Assembly (NCBI GenBank): GCA_000648925.1
Contig: JFHF01000025.1
Location: 1 to 64,000, forward strand
Direction: 5' to 3'
Source of the DNA: Caballeronia jiangsuensis
GTDB taxonomy: Bacteria; Pseudomonadota; Gammaproteobacteria; Burkholderiales; Burkholderiaceae
Length of the DNA stretch: 64,000 nucleotides
Shown: piece after piece, positions 41,153 to 50,032 of the stretch
Position numbering within the stretch: the first letter of the stretch is position 1
How the letters are laid out: each line of letters opens with the position of its first letter
Position numbers and translations under genes: made by a program
Notes under the pieces: model-generated
What the model saw: only the letters and a program-made list of their open reading frames with translations
Told to the model about the DNA's origin: nothing
The model's database searches: none

Positions 41153-41803
41153 ATGAAAGAGGACTGGAAGATCAAGCAGGACGTGGAAGAAGAGCTCGAA
41201 TGGACGCCGGGAGTGGTCGCGACCCACATTGGCGTAGAGGTCGCGAACGGCATCATCACGCTATCGGGGCATCCTGCGAGCTACGCCGAGAAGCTCGCGG
41301 CAGAGGACGCCGCACGTCGCGTCTCGGGCGTGCGCGCCGTGGTGGTCGAGATGGAGGTCCGGCTGCCTCATCACGAGGTGCGAAATGACGCTGACATCGC
41401 AGGCGCGGTCGACACCTTGCTGCGCTGGACGGCGGGGCTGCCCGCGGGCGCGGTATCGGTGCAAGTAGAGAAGGGCCATGTCAGTTTGCGTGGAGATGTC
41501 GATTGGGCGTATCAAAGCCATCTCCTTACCCGTGGCATAGCTCATATGCGTGGGGTGACCGGCGTAACGAATGTGATTTGCGTGCGAGCGGACCGTGCCG
41601 CCGCAGATATTGGCGATGCGATCTCTCGCGCGCTCAAACGTCATGCCGAGCGCGAGGCCAAACACATCAACATCAAGGTGGAAGACGGAACCGTGACGCT
41701 TACCGGCAAGGTCGACAGCGCCTCAGAGCGAGATGCTGCCCGGGGTGCGGCTTGGGCGACGCGCGGCGTGACGGCAGTGGTCGACAACCTTGAGTTCACT
41801 TGA
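41153..41803 (+). CDS. Three-BON-domain protein (OsmY-like)
   Basis: A 216-residue protein with three BON domains: IGVEVANGIITLSGHPASYA, VSVQVEKGHVSLRGDVDWAY and INIKVEDGTVTLTGKVDSAS. It is a clear paralogue of 11616-12272, sharing the start KxDxELKxDVExELEW-like (IKQDVEEELEWTPG) and overall layout. GGAGGTGCGACTC lies upstream of ATG 41153. It is likely co-transcribed with hsp20. Phospholipid binding is the family function; its compartment is unclear, since no signal peptide is seen. Confidence 0.92.
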   Translation: MKEDWKIKQDVEEELEWTPGVVATHIGVEVANGIITLSGHPASYAEKLAAEDAARRVSGVRAVVVEMEVRLPHHEVRNDADIAGAVDTLLRWTAGLPAGAVSVQVEKGHVSLRGDVDWAYQSHLLTRGIAHMRGVTGVTNVICVRADRAAADIGDAISRALKRHAEREAKHINIKVEDGTVTLTGKVDSASERDAARGAAWATRGVTAVVDNLEFT

Positions 41804-41936
41804 TAAGGCCGCAGCTTCGAACGGCGAGTTCCGCGTGCAAGGCGCGTAAAACGAGAAAAGCGGCGCGGAACATCGGTGATAATTCACCAGATTCGGTTCG
41901 TTTCGTAACCGGAGAAGACCCGCCACGGCGACACTC

Positions 41937-43292
41937 TCATAACTCCGTGCTCTGCTTGTAGACCGGTACCGAGCAGGACCAGTGCAGCGTCTCTTCGATC
42001 CGGCGCCTGAGCGCGTCTGCCGCAGCTGGTTCGCCATGTGTGATGAAGGTGCGGCTCGGCGCCTCGGGCATGCCGCGCAACCAGTCGAGCAATTCGGCAT
42101 AGTCGGCATGGGCCGACATCGAGTCGAGGGAGGCGACGTGCGCACGAACCGGAACATATTCGCCGAAGATCTTGATCGTGGGCGCATGTGCCGCCAGGGC
42201 AGCGCCACGTGTCCCAGCCGCCTGATAGCCAACGAGCAGGATCGTGTTGCGGTCATCCGGGGCGAAGACCTTGAGATGATGCAGAACGCGGCCTCCCGTC
42301 GCCATGCCGCTGCCGGCAATGACGACCATGGGCCCGTTGCGCGCGCAGACGGCTTTCGACTCGTCCACGCTACGCACGATGGTCGCGACGTGCTCGATCG
42401 CTTCCAGTTGCGAACGCGTAAGACGGTGGTCGCTGGCGTGGCGAACGTAGGTCTGCGTCACGCTGGTGGCCATGGGGCTATCCAGGAACACCGGCACCCG
42501 CGCAATGCGACCGGCTTCCCTGAGCGAAGCGATCGAGTGAAGAAGCGTCTGCGCGCGTCCAACCGCGAAGCAAGGAATGACCACCACGCCCGCACGGCGG
42601 AACGTATCAGCGAACACGGCAGCGATTTCATCCAGCGGGTCGACCGTCGCATGGAGACGGTCCCCATAGGTCGATTCGACGACGAGAACATCTGCGCGCG
42701 GAGGTGCCTGAGGCGCGCGCATGAGCGGATCGCAAGGCCGGCCTATGTCGCCCGAAAATAGCAGCGTCTGGCCGCCGATCCGCAACTCGATACTCGCCGC
42801 GCCAAGAATATGTCCAGCGGGCAGGAGCCGGAATGCCGCGTTCGGACCAAGCTCTGTCGTCACGTTAAAGGCGCGCGGCACGAGCAGCCGGAGCGCGTCC
42901 TGCGCATTCTTGAGTGTGTAGAGCGGCAAAGCAGGGTGGTGCTTGGAGAACCCATGGCGCGTCGCGAATGACGCTTCCTCTTCCTGGAGCTTCGCGCTGT
43001 CGAGCAGCAGAGTTTCACACAGATCGCTGGTGCCGGGCGTGCAGTAGACGGGTCCGCGGTATCCCGCGCGTGCGAGCACGGGCAGATAGCCCGAATGGTC
43101 GAGATGGGCGTGCGTGAGGATGATCGCGTCTAGCGAATCGACCGGGAACGCTGGAATCGCCCAATTGAGCAGACGAAGGTTCTTTGTGCCCTGAAACAGG
43201 CCGCAGTCGACGAGCATGCGCTTACCCTCATGCTCCAGAAGGTATTTCGAGCCAGTGACCGTTTCGGCCGCGCCAAGAAACGTGAGTCGCAC
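41937..43292 (-). CDS. Metallo-beta-lactamase-fold RNA-processing nuclease
   Basis: A 451-residue protein of the CPSF/beta-CASP group: zinc motif LTHAHLDHSGYLP, FSGDIGRP, beta-CASP motifs with VIAGSGMATGGRVLHHLK and LDSMSAHADYAELLDWL. Such proteins are RNA exo/endonucleases that mature or degrade mRNA. I start at GTG 43292, with GGAGAC upstream and MRLTFLGAAETVTG as the usual family beginning; a longer frame would include the FNR box at 43353 in coding sequence, which argues against it. Confidence 0.9.
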   Translation of the reverse strand: MRLTFLGAAETVTGSKYLLEHEGKRMLVDCGLFQGTKNLRLLNWAIPAFPVDSLDAIILTHAHLDHSGYLPVLARAGYRGPVYCTPGTSDLCETLLLDSAKLQEEEASFATRHGFSKHHPALPLYTLKNAQDALRLLVPRAFNVTTELGPNAAFRLLPAGHILGAASIELRIGGQTLLFSGDIGRPCDPLMRAPQAPPRADVLVVESTYGDRLHATVDPLDEIAAVFADTFRRAGVVVIPCFAVGRAQTLLHSIASLREAGRIARVPVFLDSPMATSVTQTYVRHASDHRLTRSQLEAIEHVATIVRSVDESKAVCARNGPMVVIAGSGMATGGRVLHHLKVFAPDDRNTILLVGYQAAGTRGAALAAHAPTIKIFGEYVPVRAHVASLDSMSAHADYAELLDWLRGMPEAPSRTFITHGEPAAADALRRRIEETLHWSCSVPVYKQSTEL

Positions 43293-43325
43293 GATGTCTC
43301 CGAAGGTGTTTCGTCTATGAGCGTG

Positions 43326-43366
43326 AAGGTACTCGCGTTGACCTGCCCGGATTTGACTCCGATCAA
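43326..43366 (-). promoter_or_regulatory. FNR-type promoter of the RNase gene
   Basis: TTGACTCCGATCAA (43353-43366) is followed on the minus strand after 21 bases by TACCTT (43331-43326), 34 bases from GTG 43292. Confidence 0.65.
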
Positions 43367-43398
43367 ATTCCCGCATCGAGCCGAATGTGCCGACTTGG

Positions 43399-43440
43399 TT
43401 GATCTGAGTCATGGGCTCCGAAAGAGCCAAACGTTAGGCT
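43399..43440 (+). promoter_or_regulatory. FNR-type promoter of a tandem Usp gene
   Basis: TTGATCTGAGTCAT (43399-43412, one end mismatched) is followed after 22 bases by TAGGCT (43435-43440). It pairs with the divergent box at 43353, 46 bases away. Confidence 0.55.
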
Positions 43441-43478
43441 GGCGTGATAGATCTGCGCATAGCGCGAAGGGAGGAGCA

Positions 43479-44477
43479 ATGGAAACAGATAAAGACGTGC
43501 TGCCGCAGACAAGCGGCTTCAGACGCATCGTTCTATGCGTCGATTCTTCCGAGGCATCGCACTGCGCGGCCAGGTTTGCCCGGCGATTCGCGCAGCACGG
43601 CGTCGAACTGACCATCGCCGCTGTGGCGCTGGATCCGCGGCCGCTCGCGCCGCACGCGGCGCTCTCGGGTCTGGATCTGAGCGTTGCGCGTAGGGAATTG
43701 CTGGACGACGCGCAACGCGCGATCACCGAGTCCAGCAGTGCGCTTGCAGACACGGCTGCCGCCGTGCGGGGGCAAGTGATCGATCTTGCCAAAGAAAAGG
43801 GCGATGTCGCGCATGCGCTCGCCAGGATGACTAAAGCAGCTCACGCTGACCTGATGATTCTTGGCACCCGGCAGCATCATGGCCTGATGAGGTGGCTCGA
43901 TCCGTCCGTGACCGACAGGCTTAGCCAGCTCGCGCCCTGTGCGATGGTCGTCGTGCCGGACGGATATGAAAGTACGCGCGAGGATTGCTTTCAGCGCATT
44001 TTGTTTGCGGTCGACGGCAGTCCGATGTCGTCTGCTGCCGTGGACATAGGCGCTTTGCTTGCAACGCCCGAGACAGCGATACGCGTGGTCTATGTCGTCG
44101 ATCGCGCGGTGCGCTACAGCGATTTCGTGCCGATGACGCTGCTCGAAGACGCCTTTGTCAAGGAGGGCGAGTTGGCCATCGCAGAGGCGGCGCAGCGCCT
44201 CGAATCGCTGCGCAATGTGACGCGCGCCCGTGTTTCGGCCAATCTTGTCAGCACCGACATCAGCGCAGACGATGTCTCGCATGCGCTGCTGCGCGACGCC
44301 GAACGCTGGAATGCCGATCTCATAGTGATGGGCACGCACGGCAGGCGTGGCGTGGCGCGCGCGTTCTTCGGCAGTGTGGCCAACCGGGTAGCCAGCCTCG
44401 CCAAGATTCCCTTGATGCTGGTGCGCGACCAGCATGAAGAAATCACACCGGGCGCCGAGTCGAAGAACGGGCTTTGA
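43479..44477 (+). CDS. Universal stress protein, tandem-domain
   Basis: A 332-residue tandem Usp, paralogue of 39520-40497. The first domain opens FRRIVLCVDSSEASHCAARF and lacks the ATP loop (ILGTRQHHGLMRWLDPSVTD); the second opens QRILFAVDGSPMSSAAVDIG and keeps it (VMGTHGRRGVARAFFGSVAN). GGAGGAGCA precedes ATG 43479. The asymmetric pair of domains is shared by both tandem copies, so it is ancestral rather than recent damage. Confidence 0.93.
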   Translation: METDKDVLPQTSGFRRIVLCVDSSEASHCAARFARRFAQHGVELTIAAVALDPRPLAPHAALSGLDLSVARRELLDDAQRAITESSSALADTAAAVRGQVIDLAKEKGDVAHALARMTKAAHADLMILGTRQHHGLMRWLDPSVTDRLSQLAPCAMVVVPDGYESTREDCFQRILFAVDGSPMSSAAVDIGALLATPETAIRVVYVVDRAVRYSDFVPMTLLEDAFVKEGELAIAEAAQRLESLRNVTRARVSANLVSTDISADDVSHALLRDAERWNADLIVMGTHGRRGVARAFFGSVANRVASLAKIPLMLVRDQHEEITPGAESKNGL

Positions 44478-44484
44478 AGAATGT

Positions 44485-45771
44485 TCAGCGGGGCAATTCG
44501 GCCGGGTCGTAACGGTTTCTCGGGTTCCAGAGCATCCACCCGTCCGTGTCGGCCGCCTCGGCGGCCTGAACCTGCGCACGGATGGCCTGCGCGCCGAATT
44601 CCCGATGATCGAAGGCGTAGTCGCGAAACGCCTGAAGCCAGGGTCGGAATCGCACGCCCGGTAACCCGGTTCGTTGCTTGGCCTCCGCGAGCGAGCGTCT
44701 GACAATCTGCGCCGGATCGGCAACAGGGTTCACGCAACCGGGCAGGCCCCAGGTGAATCCCGAAGGGTAGAGCATCGGTGAAATGTAGTCGACGGATTGC
44801 CCGAGCGTGTTGATCTCCTGGCCGATTGAGGTGTCGTCTAGATTCCAGCAGACGTAGCCGAAGATGTCGGCGGACACGAAGACGTTGTAAGGGGTGAGCC
44901 GCTCGCGCGCGGCACTTAAAAACCCGACGATCGCAGCAGTACGGTTCGATCGTGAGTTCGATTGCGCAAACCGTAAGCCGCTGGCATCCGGGAAGCGCAC
45001 GTAGTCGAACTGGATTTCATCGAAGCCGAGCCGTGCGGCCTCTTCCGCAATGTCCAGATTGTGCCGCCATACGTCGTGCGAGAACGGGTCAGTCCATTGC
45101 AGTCCTTCTCGGTCGCGCCAGGGCCTGCCAGATGCATCTCGTACGACCCAGTTCGGATGAGCGTCGGCGAGTGGATCATCCTTGAAGACCACAATGCGTC
45201 CAATCAGGTATAGATCGGTACCCCGGAGTTCAGCGAGTCGCGCGGAAAAACGCTTGAAGTCGGGCAGATGCACCATCGCGCGCGACGTCGCGCCGATCGC
45301 CTCTCGCGCGGCACTGCGGTAGGGCGACAAGCCGCGATCGTCCTTCACATCGATGACCAATGCATTGATGACGGTGCTGCGAGCGAGTGCCAGGGCCGGT
45401 CTGCGTAGGGATTCGCTGTTGATACCATACGCGGAAAGGTAGACGGCTTTCGGACGGAATGGCGCGAGCGCCAGCGTGACCGGACCGTTGCCGCTGGCCT
45501 CGGCGTCGGCGCGACGATACCCGGGCGCGCGAGCAGAGATCCGAGTCGATGAGCTGTGGAGCGCAAAGTCGCCATTCACGTCGCTGAGCGACGACTCGTT
45601 TGACGCCACCACAGTCGCGCCTGCAATCGGTGCGTGCGTACGTGCGTCGATGACGTTGCCAGTGAGCGCCCACGCGAAACCACCGAAGCTGATTGCCACG
45701 AATCCCGAAATCGAAACGAGCAACGTGCTCATGCGCAGCCTCGTCATGAAAGCCGGAGCCATGCGCATCAT
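44485..45771 (-). CDS. DUF4015 putative glycoside hydrolase, exported
   Basis: A 428-residue protein with a signal or anchor segment (LLVSISGFVAISFGGFAWA), then a carboxypeptidase-regulatory-like beta domain (LTGNVIDARTHAPIAGATVV), then a TIM-barrel DUF4015 domain: AYGINSESLRRPAL, LVIDVKDDRG, GFDEIQFDYVRFPD and VDYISPMLYPSG. The conserved acidic residues suggest a hydrolase, and family members are linked to exopolysaccharides, but the substrate is unknown. It overlaps the deacetylase gene by four bases at its start (ATGA). Confidence 0.88.
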   Translation of the reverse strand: MMRMAPAFMTRLRMSTLLVSISGFVAISFGGFAWALTGNVIDARTHAPIAGATVVASNESSLSDVNGDFALHSSSTRISARAPGYRRADAEASGNGPVTLALAPFRPKAVYLSAYGINSESLRRPALALARSTVINALVIDVKDDRGLSPYRSAAREAIGATSRAMVHLPDFKRFSARLAELRGTDLYLIGRIVVFKDDPLADAHPNWVVRDASGRPWRDREGLQWTDPFSHDVWRHNLDIAEEAARLGFDEIQFDYVRFPDASGLRFAQSNSRSNRTAAIVGFLSAARERLTPYNVFVSADIFGYVCWNLDDTSIGQEINTLGQSVDYISPMLYPSGFTWGLPGCVNPVADPAQIVRRSLAEAKQRTGLPGVRFRPWLQAFRDYAFDHREFGAQAIRAQVQAAEAADTDGWMLWNPRNRYDPAELPR

Positions 45772-46625
45772 GGCTGCTTGCCCGCGGCGGTATCGGAGAT
45801 CAGCCGTGCAAACCCTTTTGTACCGGTCGCTTCGACGATCATGAAGCGCGGCAGAGCAAGTCGCGAATCGCCACGGCGCACGGGCCGCGCGTCGAGCGAG
45901 AAAGCGGCAACGTACCTTTCCTGCGATGCGAGCGCCATCAACTGGTCATCGTAAATGCCAAAGGGCCACGCGAGCAGGTCCACGGGTTGTCGGGTGTGAG
46001 CCTCAATGCGTTGGCGGGACATCTCCAACTGCTGTCTCACGAAGCGCACGTAGTCAGACGGGCTGCGCCGCTCGCGTTCGTGCTTAAAGTTCGGATGCCA
46101 GTAAGTGTGCGACTGGATATCGAACAAACCCGATTGCGCGAGCGCGCGCGTTTGCTCCCAGGACAGAGCATAGTCCGCATTGGAGATGGCTGACGGGTAG
46201 ACAAAAAGTGTCACCGGCAACCTTTCCTTGCGGGCAATCGGGAGGAGCACGTCGTAGACCGATCGATGTCCATCGTCGGCAGTCAGCACCGCGACTCTGG
46301 CGGGCAGCACGGCGGAGGGGTCCTCGAGCCACACGAGCACCGCGCGCAGCGGTACGATCTGATAACGGTACTCCTTCAATAAGCGCAATTGGGCTTCAAA
46401 TGTCTGTGTGCGCACGGTCATGGAGTCGGCGACGTGATCGCTGAAGCGATGGTAGACAAGAATTACCACATGAGACTCGGTCTGGGCTGCATAAGCAGCT
46501 CCGACTGAGAAGACGGTGAAAAAGACGAGAAGACGGAGGGCGCTCAGCATGCTTGCGAGTCTCGTGTGAAGCGTGGGCCAACTTTCTGTAACGCGTGCGG
46601 CTGCTATGTAAGCGCCGCGCGACAT
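45768..46625 (-). CDS. Polysaccharide deacetylase-family protein
   Basis: A 285-residue exported protein (signal RLLVFFTVFSVGAAYA). The NodB-type core follows: ILVYHRFSD, AVLTADDGHRSVYDVLLPI, the zinc histidines in DIQSHTYWHPNF and the later LLAWPFGIYDDQL. The usual DD motif is present as TADDGH. It probably removes acetyl groups from a cell-surface or biofilm polysaccharide. ATG 46625 or 46550 could be the start; the second gives a tighter signal peptide. Coupled to the DUF4015 gene, the two may jointly process one polymer. Confidence 0.88.
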   Translation of the reverse strand: MSRGAYIAAARVTESWPTLHTRLASMLSALRLLVFFTVFSVGAAYAAQTESHVVILVYHRFSDHVADSMTVRTQTFEAQLRLLKEYRYQIVPLRAVLVWLEDPSAVLPARVAVLTADDGHRSVYDVLLPIARKERLPVTLFVYPSAISNADYALSWEQTRALAQSGLFDIQSHTYWHPNFKHERERRSPSDYVRFVRQQLEMSRQRIEAHTRQPVDLLAWPFGIYDDQLMALASQERYVAAFSLDARPVRRGDSRLALPRFMIVEATGTKGFARLISDTAAGKQP

Positions 46626-46655
46626 GGTAGTTCGGTAGTTCGGCAGCCGCGATCC

Positions 46656-47306
46656 TCATCGGATCGCAGGCTTGCCGACAGTCTGCGCGAGAATCGGCAC
46701 CTCGTCCTCGTTCAGCCGCAAGGCATCAGCAAGCACGCGATGATTGATCCAGCCGCGCACCACCGTGGCCAGCCCGGCCGATGCGCAATAGAGCGACACG
46801 TTCTGCGAAATGCATCCGGCTGCGACGGCCGCGCACGCCTCACGCAACTGAGGTGGAATCTGCAGGAGGCGCGACATCTGGACCACATAGACGAGGTCGA
46901 GCGGCGCCGCCCCGACGAAATCCTGGTAACCCGTGAGGTTGCGAGCGTCGACGGCGTGCTTGAGCATGAGCCGGTGCCCTTGCGGATCGTAGCGATAGAC
47001 GCCACCGGGCAGCGCGGCGTACACGTCAATCTCGTTGAACGCGTGTGCCGACGGCGCGGTGCGCCCGCCCGTCTCGGGGCGATTGATTCCGTTGGCGGCC
47101 CACAGCAGTTCGCCCAATACGTCTGTCGAAAGCGCTTCCTCATTGAAGGTGCGCTGGCTTCGGCGTCGCGACAGTGCTGTCATGAGCGGGGCGCCTGCGT
47201 CGATGTCGGGGGATCCAAGCTCGATGATATCGGCCGCTTCGCCGCTCACGGCGGACGGTCGTGCCTCGGGCAGTGGTTCATAGGAAAGCAGAAGGGTGTC
47301 AGTCAT
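46656..47306 (-). CDS. SagB-type nitroreductase-family oxidoreductase
   Basis: A 216-residue FMN-fold protein: RRRSQRTFNEEALSTDVLGE, LLWAANGINRPETGGRTAPS, VYRYDPQGHRL and SAGLATVVRGWINH. It is a close paralogue of 54159-54821. Such single-domain proteins reduce quinones, nitro compounds or thiazolines with flavin; the partner is unknown. No FNR-type box lies directly before it; the nearest sites are 667 and 713 bases upstream, beyond the unassigned frame at 47423. Confidence 0.9.
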   Translation of the reverse strand: MTDTLLLSYEPLPEARPSAVSGEAADIIELGSPDIDAGAPLMTALSRRRSQRTFNEEALSTDVLGELLWAANGINRPETGGRTAPSAHAFNEIDVYAALPGGVYRYDPQGHRLMLKHAVDARNLTGYQDFVGAAPLDLVYVVQMSRLLQIPPQLREACAAVAAGCISQNVSLYCASAGLATVVRGWINHRVLADALRLNEDEVPILAQTVGKPAIR

Positions 47307-47422
47307 TTGCGTTCTCTCTGGAAAGTTTTATCTGCGGCGGACTGCAAAGGCTCACGATGAGTCTCCCGGCCCTTCGGTTTGCGTCGAATCGAGGCTTGGC
47401 ACAATCCCGCACGGTACGCTCT

Positions 47423-47908
47423 TCACGCGTGCCGGCGATAGCGTTCAGAGCGCGGCGGTGCGTGCCGCACGGCTTGCGCGAGTTCGCCGAAGGACCCACC
47501 GATCGCCCCCGAGTGCTTGCGAGACGGATAGCGGCGGCGCTCGTCCAGTCGAGGCCGCGTCCTCGCTGATGCAACCTCGGTGCGTCGCTGGAACGGAAAC
47601 GACACATGTCCGCCGAAGACGAGCGCACCGGCTTGCACGCGAGAGCGGTCGCGACTCATCACGCGCTCTATGAGCCCAATCAATCCCGAAATCTCGCGCA
47701 GCCGCGAGACGGAGAGGAATCCCGATGTGAAGGACGGCATGTCGTCGAGCATGCAAGCTGCATGTCGAATATCGATTTCGCCAAGGCGAGGGTCTTCGCG
47801 GAGCGCAACATATACGTCGTAGGCACGACGCGGATGGCGCTTCCTGATGTAACGGAAGCACACTTCGGTGCGGCCCTCGCCGCGTACCCAGGGATGGATC
47901 GAAGACAT
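47423..47908 (-). CDS. Hypothetical protein, uncertain
   Basis: A 161-residue reading frame. Its N-terminal 110 residues look protein-like (VCFRYIRKRHPRRAYDVYVA, CMLDDMPSFTSGFLSVSRLR, LIGLIERVMSRDRSRVQ), with codon bias consistent with coding; the last 50 residues are arginine-rich and less convincing. No known motif is found, and the ribosome site before ATG 47908 is weak. Opposite-strand frames are arginine-rich and worse. FNR-type boxes at 47973 and 48019 lie upstream, so a transcript in this direction is plausible. Confidence 0.4.
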   Translation of the reverse strand: MSSIHPWVRGEGRTEVCFRYIRKRHPRRAYDVYVALREDPRLGEIDIRHAACMLDDMPSFTSGFLSVSRLREISGLIGLIERVMSRDRSRVQAGALVFGGHVSFPFQRRTEVASARTRPRLDERRRYPSRKHSGAIGGSFGELAQAVRHAPPRSERYRRHA

Positions 47909-47972
47909 CATGTCGAATGCTCTTGGACGAGGACGGTTGCCGCTATTCAAACCTCATCGGCCAGTTATCGGC

Positions 47973-47986
47973 TTGATCCAGGTCAG
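47973..47986 (-). promoter_or_regulatory. FNR-type box facing 47908
   Basis: TTGATCCAGGTCAG has one mismatch at its end. It is 65 bases from the uncertain gene at 47908 and 46 bases from the box at 48019, the usual paired layout. Confidence 0.5.
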
Positions 47987-48018
47987 CGAAATGCGGTTAT
48001 CGCTGGTGTTTCGTTGCC

Positions 48019-48032
48019 TTGATTTACATCAG
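48019..48032 (+). promoter_or_regulatory. FNR-type box of ftsH
   Basis: TTGATTTACATCAG lies 63 bases before the ftsH start. CATGCT follows at 22 bases, a weak -10. Confidence 0.55.
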
Positions 48033-48094
48033 AAGCACTTGGAGCTCAGTGCGGCATGCTCTTTCGACGCGTTCGCCAACGGAGGAGATGGACC

Positions 48095-50032
48095 ATGAGG
48101 AAGCGGCCTTTCGAGATATCGAAAGCGATTCTGATGATTGGCATCTACGGCTTTCTCGTGCTGTTGCTGAGCGATCTCGCGTTGTTCAATACGCGCGCGA
48201 GGGAGATCTCGTACAGCGACTTCCAGACGCTGCTGCGCACCGCTCAGGTCGACAATCTCGAGATCAGCCCGACGCGAATCGATGGCACGATCCGCTCACC
48301 GGAAGCGCTCGCCCGGTTACCCGAGGCCGACGCTTTGGCGCTGCGCAGGCAAGGTGCGCCTTACCGCTTTTCGACCGTGCGTATCGGTGACGACACGCTT
48401 GCCGCAGAGCTCAAGACGACCGACGTCCATTACGCCGGGGTTGCCGAACGCGCTTGGCCCATCGGCTTGCTTGGATGGATGCTGCCACTGGTGGCGTTCT
48501 ACCTTTTCGGGCGCTACGCCTTCAAGGGAATGGGTGGACTAAAAGACCTGAGCGGGGTCGGCAAGAGCGGAGCATCCCTCTATGAACAACAGCAAAGCAG
48601 CGTCACGTTTGCCGACATCGCGGGCATCGACGAAGCGAAGGCCGAATTGCAGCAGATTGTTCAGTTTCTTCGCACCCCGGAGCGCTACCGCCGGCTGGGC
48701 GGAAAAATTCCCAAGGGCGTGTTGATCGTCGGTGCACCGGGCACCGGCAAGACCCTTTTGGCAAAGGCGGTGGCGGGAGAGGCCAAGGTCCCCTTCCTGT
48801 CGATTAGCGGGTCCGCTTTCGTCGAGATGTTCGTGGGCGTTGGCGCTGCCCGCGTGCGCGACCTCTTCGAGCGCGCGAAGCAACTCGCGCCGTGCATCGT
48901 GTTCATCGACGAGCTTGACGCGCTCGGCAAAGTTCGCGGCGCGAGCGTGGTCGCCGGCAACGACGAGCGCGAGCAAACGCTCAATCAATTGCTCGTGGAG
49001 ATGGACGGCTTCGAGCCGAACTCGGGTGTGATCCTGCTGGCGGCGACAAACCGGCCGGAAATTCTCGATCCCGCCCTGTTACGGCCGGGCCGCTTCGACC
49101 GGCATATTGCAATCGATCGCCCCGATATCAATGGCAGGCGGCAGATCCTCCAGGTGCATGTCAGGCAAGTCAAGCTCGCGGATGATGTGGATCTCGCGGA
49201 ACTGGCCGCTCGCACACCCGGTTTCGCAGGCGCTGACCTCGCCAGTGTCGTGAACGAAGCGACCCTCCATGCTGCCGAGCTGGAGAAGGCCGCCGTCGAC
49301 ATGGCGGACTTCGACGAAGCGATCGACCGCGCAATGGCGGGCATGCAGCGAAAGAGCCGCGTCATGAGCGAGCGCGAAAAGCTGACCATCGCCTTTCACG
49401 AGGCGGGGCACGCGCTGGTTGCGCAGTCTCGGCCGCATTGCGATCCCGTCAAAAAAGTGTCGATCATTCCGCGCGGGGTCGCGGCGCTAGGCTACACGCA
49501 ACAGGTGCCGACGGAGGATCGGTACGTGTTGCGCGAAAGCGAATTGCTCGATCGGCTGGATGCGGCGCTCGGCGGCCGCGTGGCCGAGGAGATCATGTTC
49601 GGAGACGTTTCCACGGGCGCGCAGAACGACCTCGATCAGGCGACCGCGCTGGCGCGCCATATGATTGTGCGTTGCGGGATGAGTCCGGCACTGGGTCTGG
49701 CGACGTTCGGCGACGACGAGGTGTTTCCCGGCCCCGGCGCGATGCCGCGTCATCCAATACGCTACAGCGATCGTACGGCCGAATTGATCGACGCAGAGGT
49801 CAGGCGCATGCTGGCGGAGGCGCATGAGCGGGTGCTGCACACGCTTCGGGACAGAAAGCCGCTACTCGAAAAGCTCGCCCGCTTGCTGCTCGCGCGGGAA
49901 GTCGTCGATCACGACACCTTGCGGCAACTGATGGAAAGCGACGCTCCTCAGCAGGCTAATGAGCAACACGCGGCGGAATCGCTGGTATTGCGGTCGCAGA
50001 CTTCTAACGAGCCGATTCATACCAGCGGTTAA
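48095..50032 (+). CDS. ftsH: ATP-dependent zinc metalloprotease FtsH
   Basis: A 645-residue membrane protease. Two transmembrane helices (about 9-27 and 125-142) flank a periplasmic domain; then the AAA domain with Walker A GAPGTGKTLLAKAVAG, Walker B IVFIDELDALG and the SRH region NRPEILDPALLRPGRFDRHI; then the protease domain with zinc site HEAGHALV. It degrades damaged membrane and cytoplasmic proteins. It is probably a second FtsH beside the housekeeping copy, since it is inside the stress cluster behind an FNR box. GGAGGAG precedes the start. The 3' end overlaps the convergent LOG gene by 29 bases. Confidence 0.95.
   Translation: MRKRPFEISKAILMIGIYGFLVLLLSDLALFNTRAREISYSDFQTLLRTAQVDNLEISPTRIDGTIRSPEALARLPEADALALRRQGAPYRFSTVRIGDDTLAAELKTTDVHYAGVAERAWPIGLLGWMLPLVAFYLFGRYAFKGMGGLKDLSGVGKSGASLYEQQQSSVTFADIAGIDEAKAELQQIVQFLRTPERYRRLGGKIPKGVLIVGAPGTGKTLLAKAVAGEAKVPFLSISGSAFVEMFVGVGAARVRDLFERAKQLAPCIVFIDELDALGKVRGASVVAGNDEREQTLNQLLVEMDGFEPNSGVILLAATNRPEILDPALLRPGRFDRHIAIDRPDINGRRQILQVHVRQVKLADDVDLAELAARTPGFAGADLASVVNEATLHAAELEKAAVDMADFDEAIDRAMAGMQRKSRVMSEREKLTIAFHEAGHALVAQSRPHCDPVKKVSIIPRGVAALGYTQQVPTEDRYVLRESELLDRLDAALGGRVAEEIMFGDVSTGAQNDLDQATALARHMIVRCGMSPALGLATFGDDEVFPGPGAMPRHPIRYSDRTAELIDAEVRRMLAEAHERVLHTLRDRKPLLEKLARLLLAREVVDHDTLRQLMESDAPQQANEQHAAESLVLRSQTSNEPIHTSG

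Noticed and set aside
43293..43430. N-terminal extension of the metallo-beta-lactamase RNase to 43430
   Set aside because: It would put an FNR box with its -10 inside coding sequence and lacks a family match; GTG 43292 has a ribosome site and the usual family start.
47606..48022. A 138-codon plus-strand frame before ftsH
   Set aside because: It crosses the FNR-type box at 47973 and has shadow-like composition; the minus-strand frame at 47423-47908 is more protein-like.
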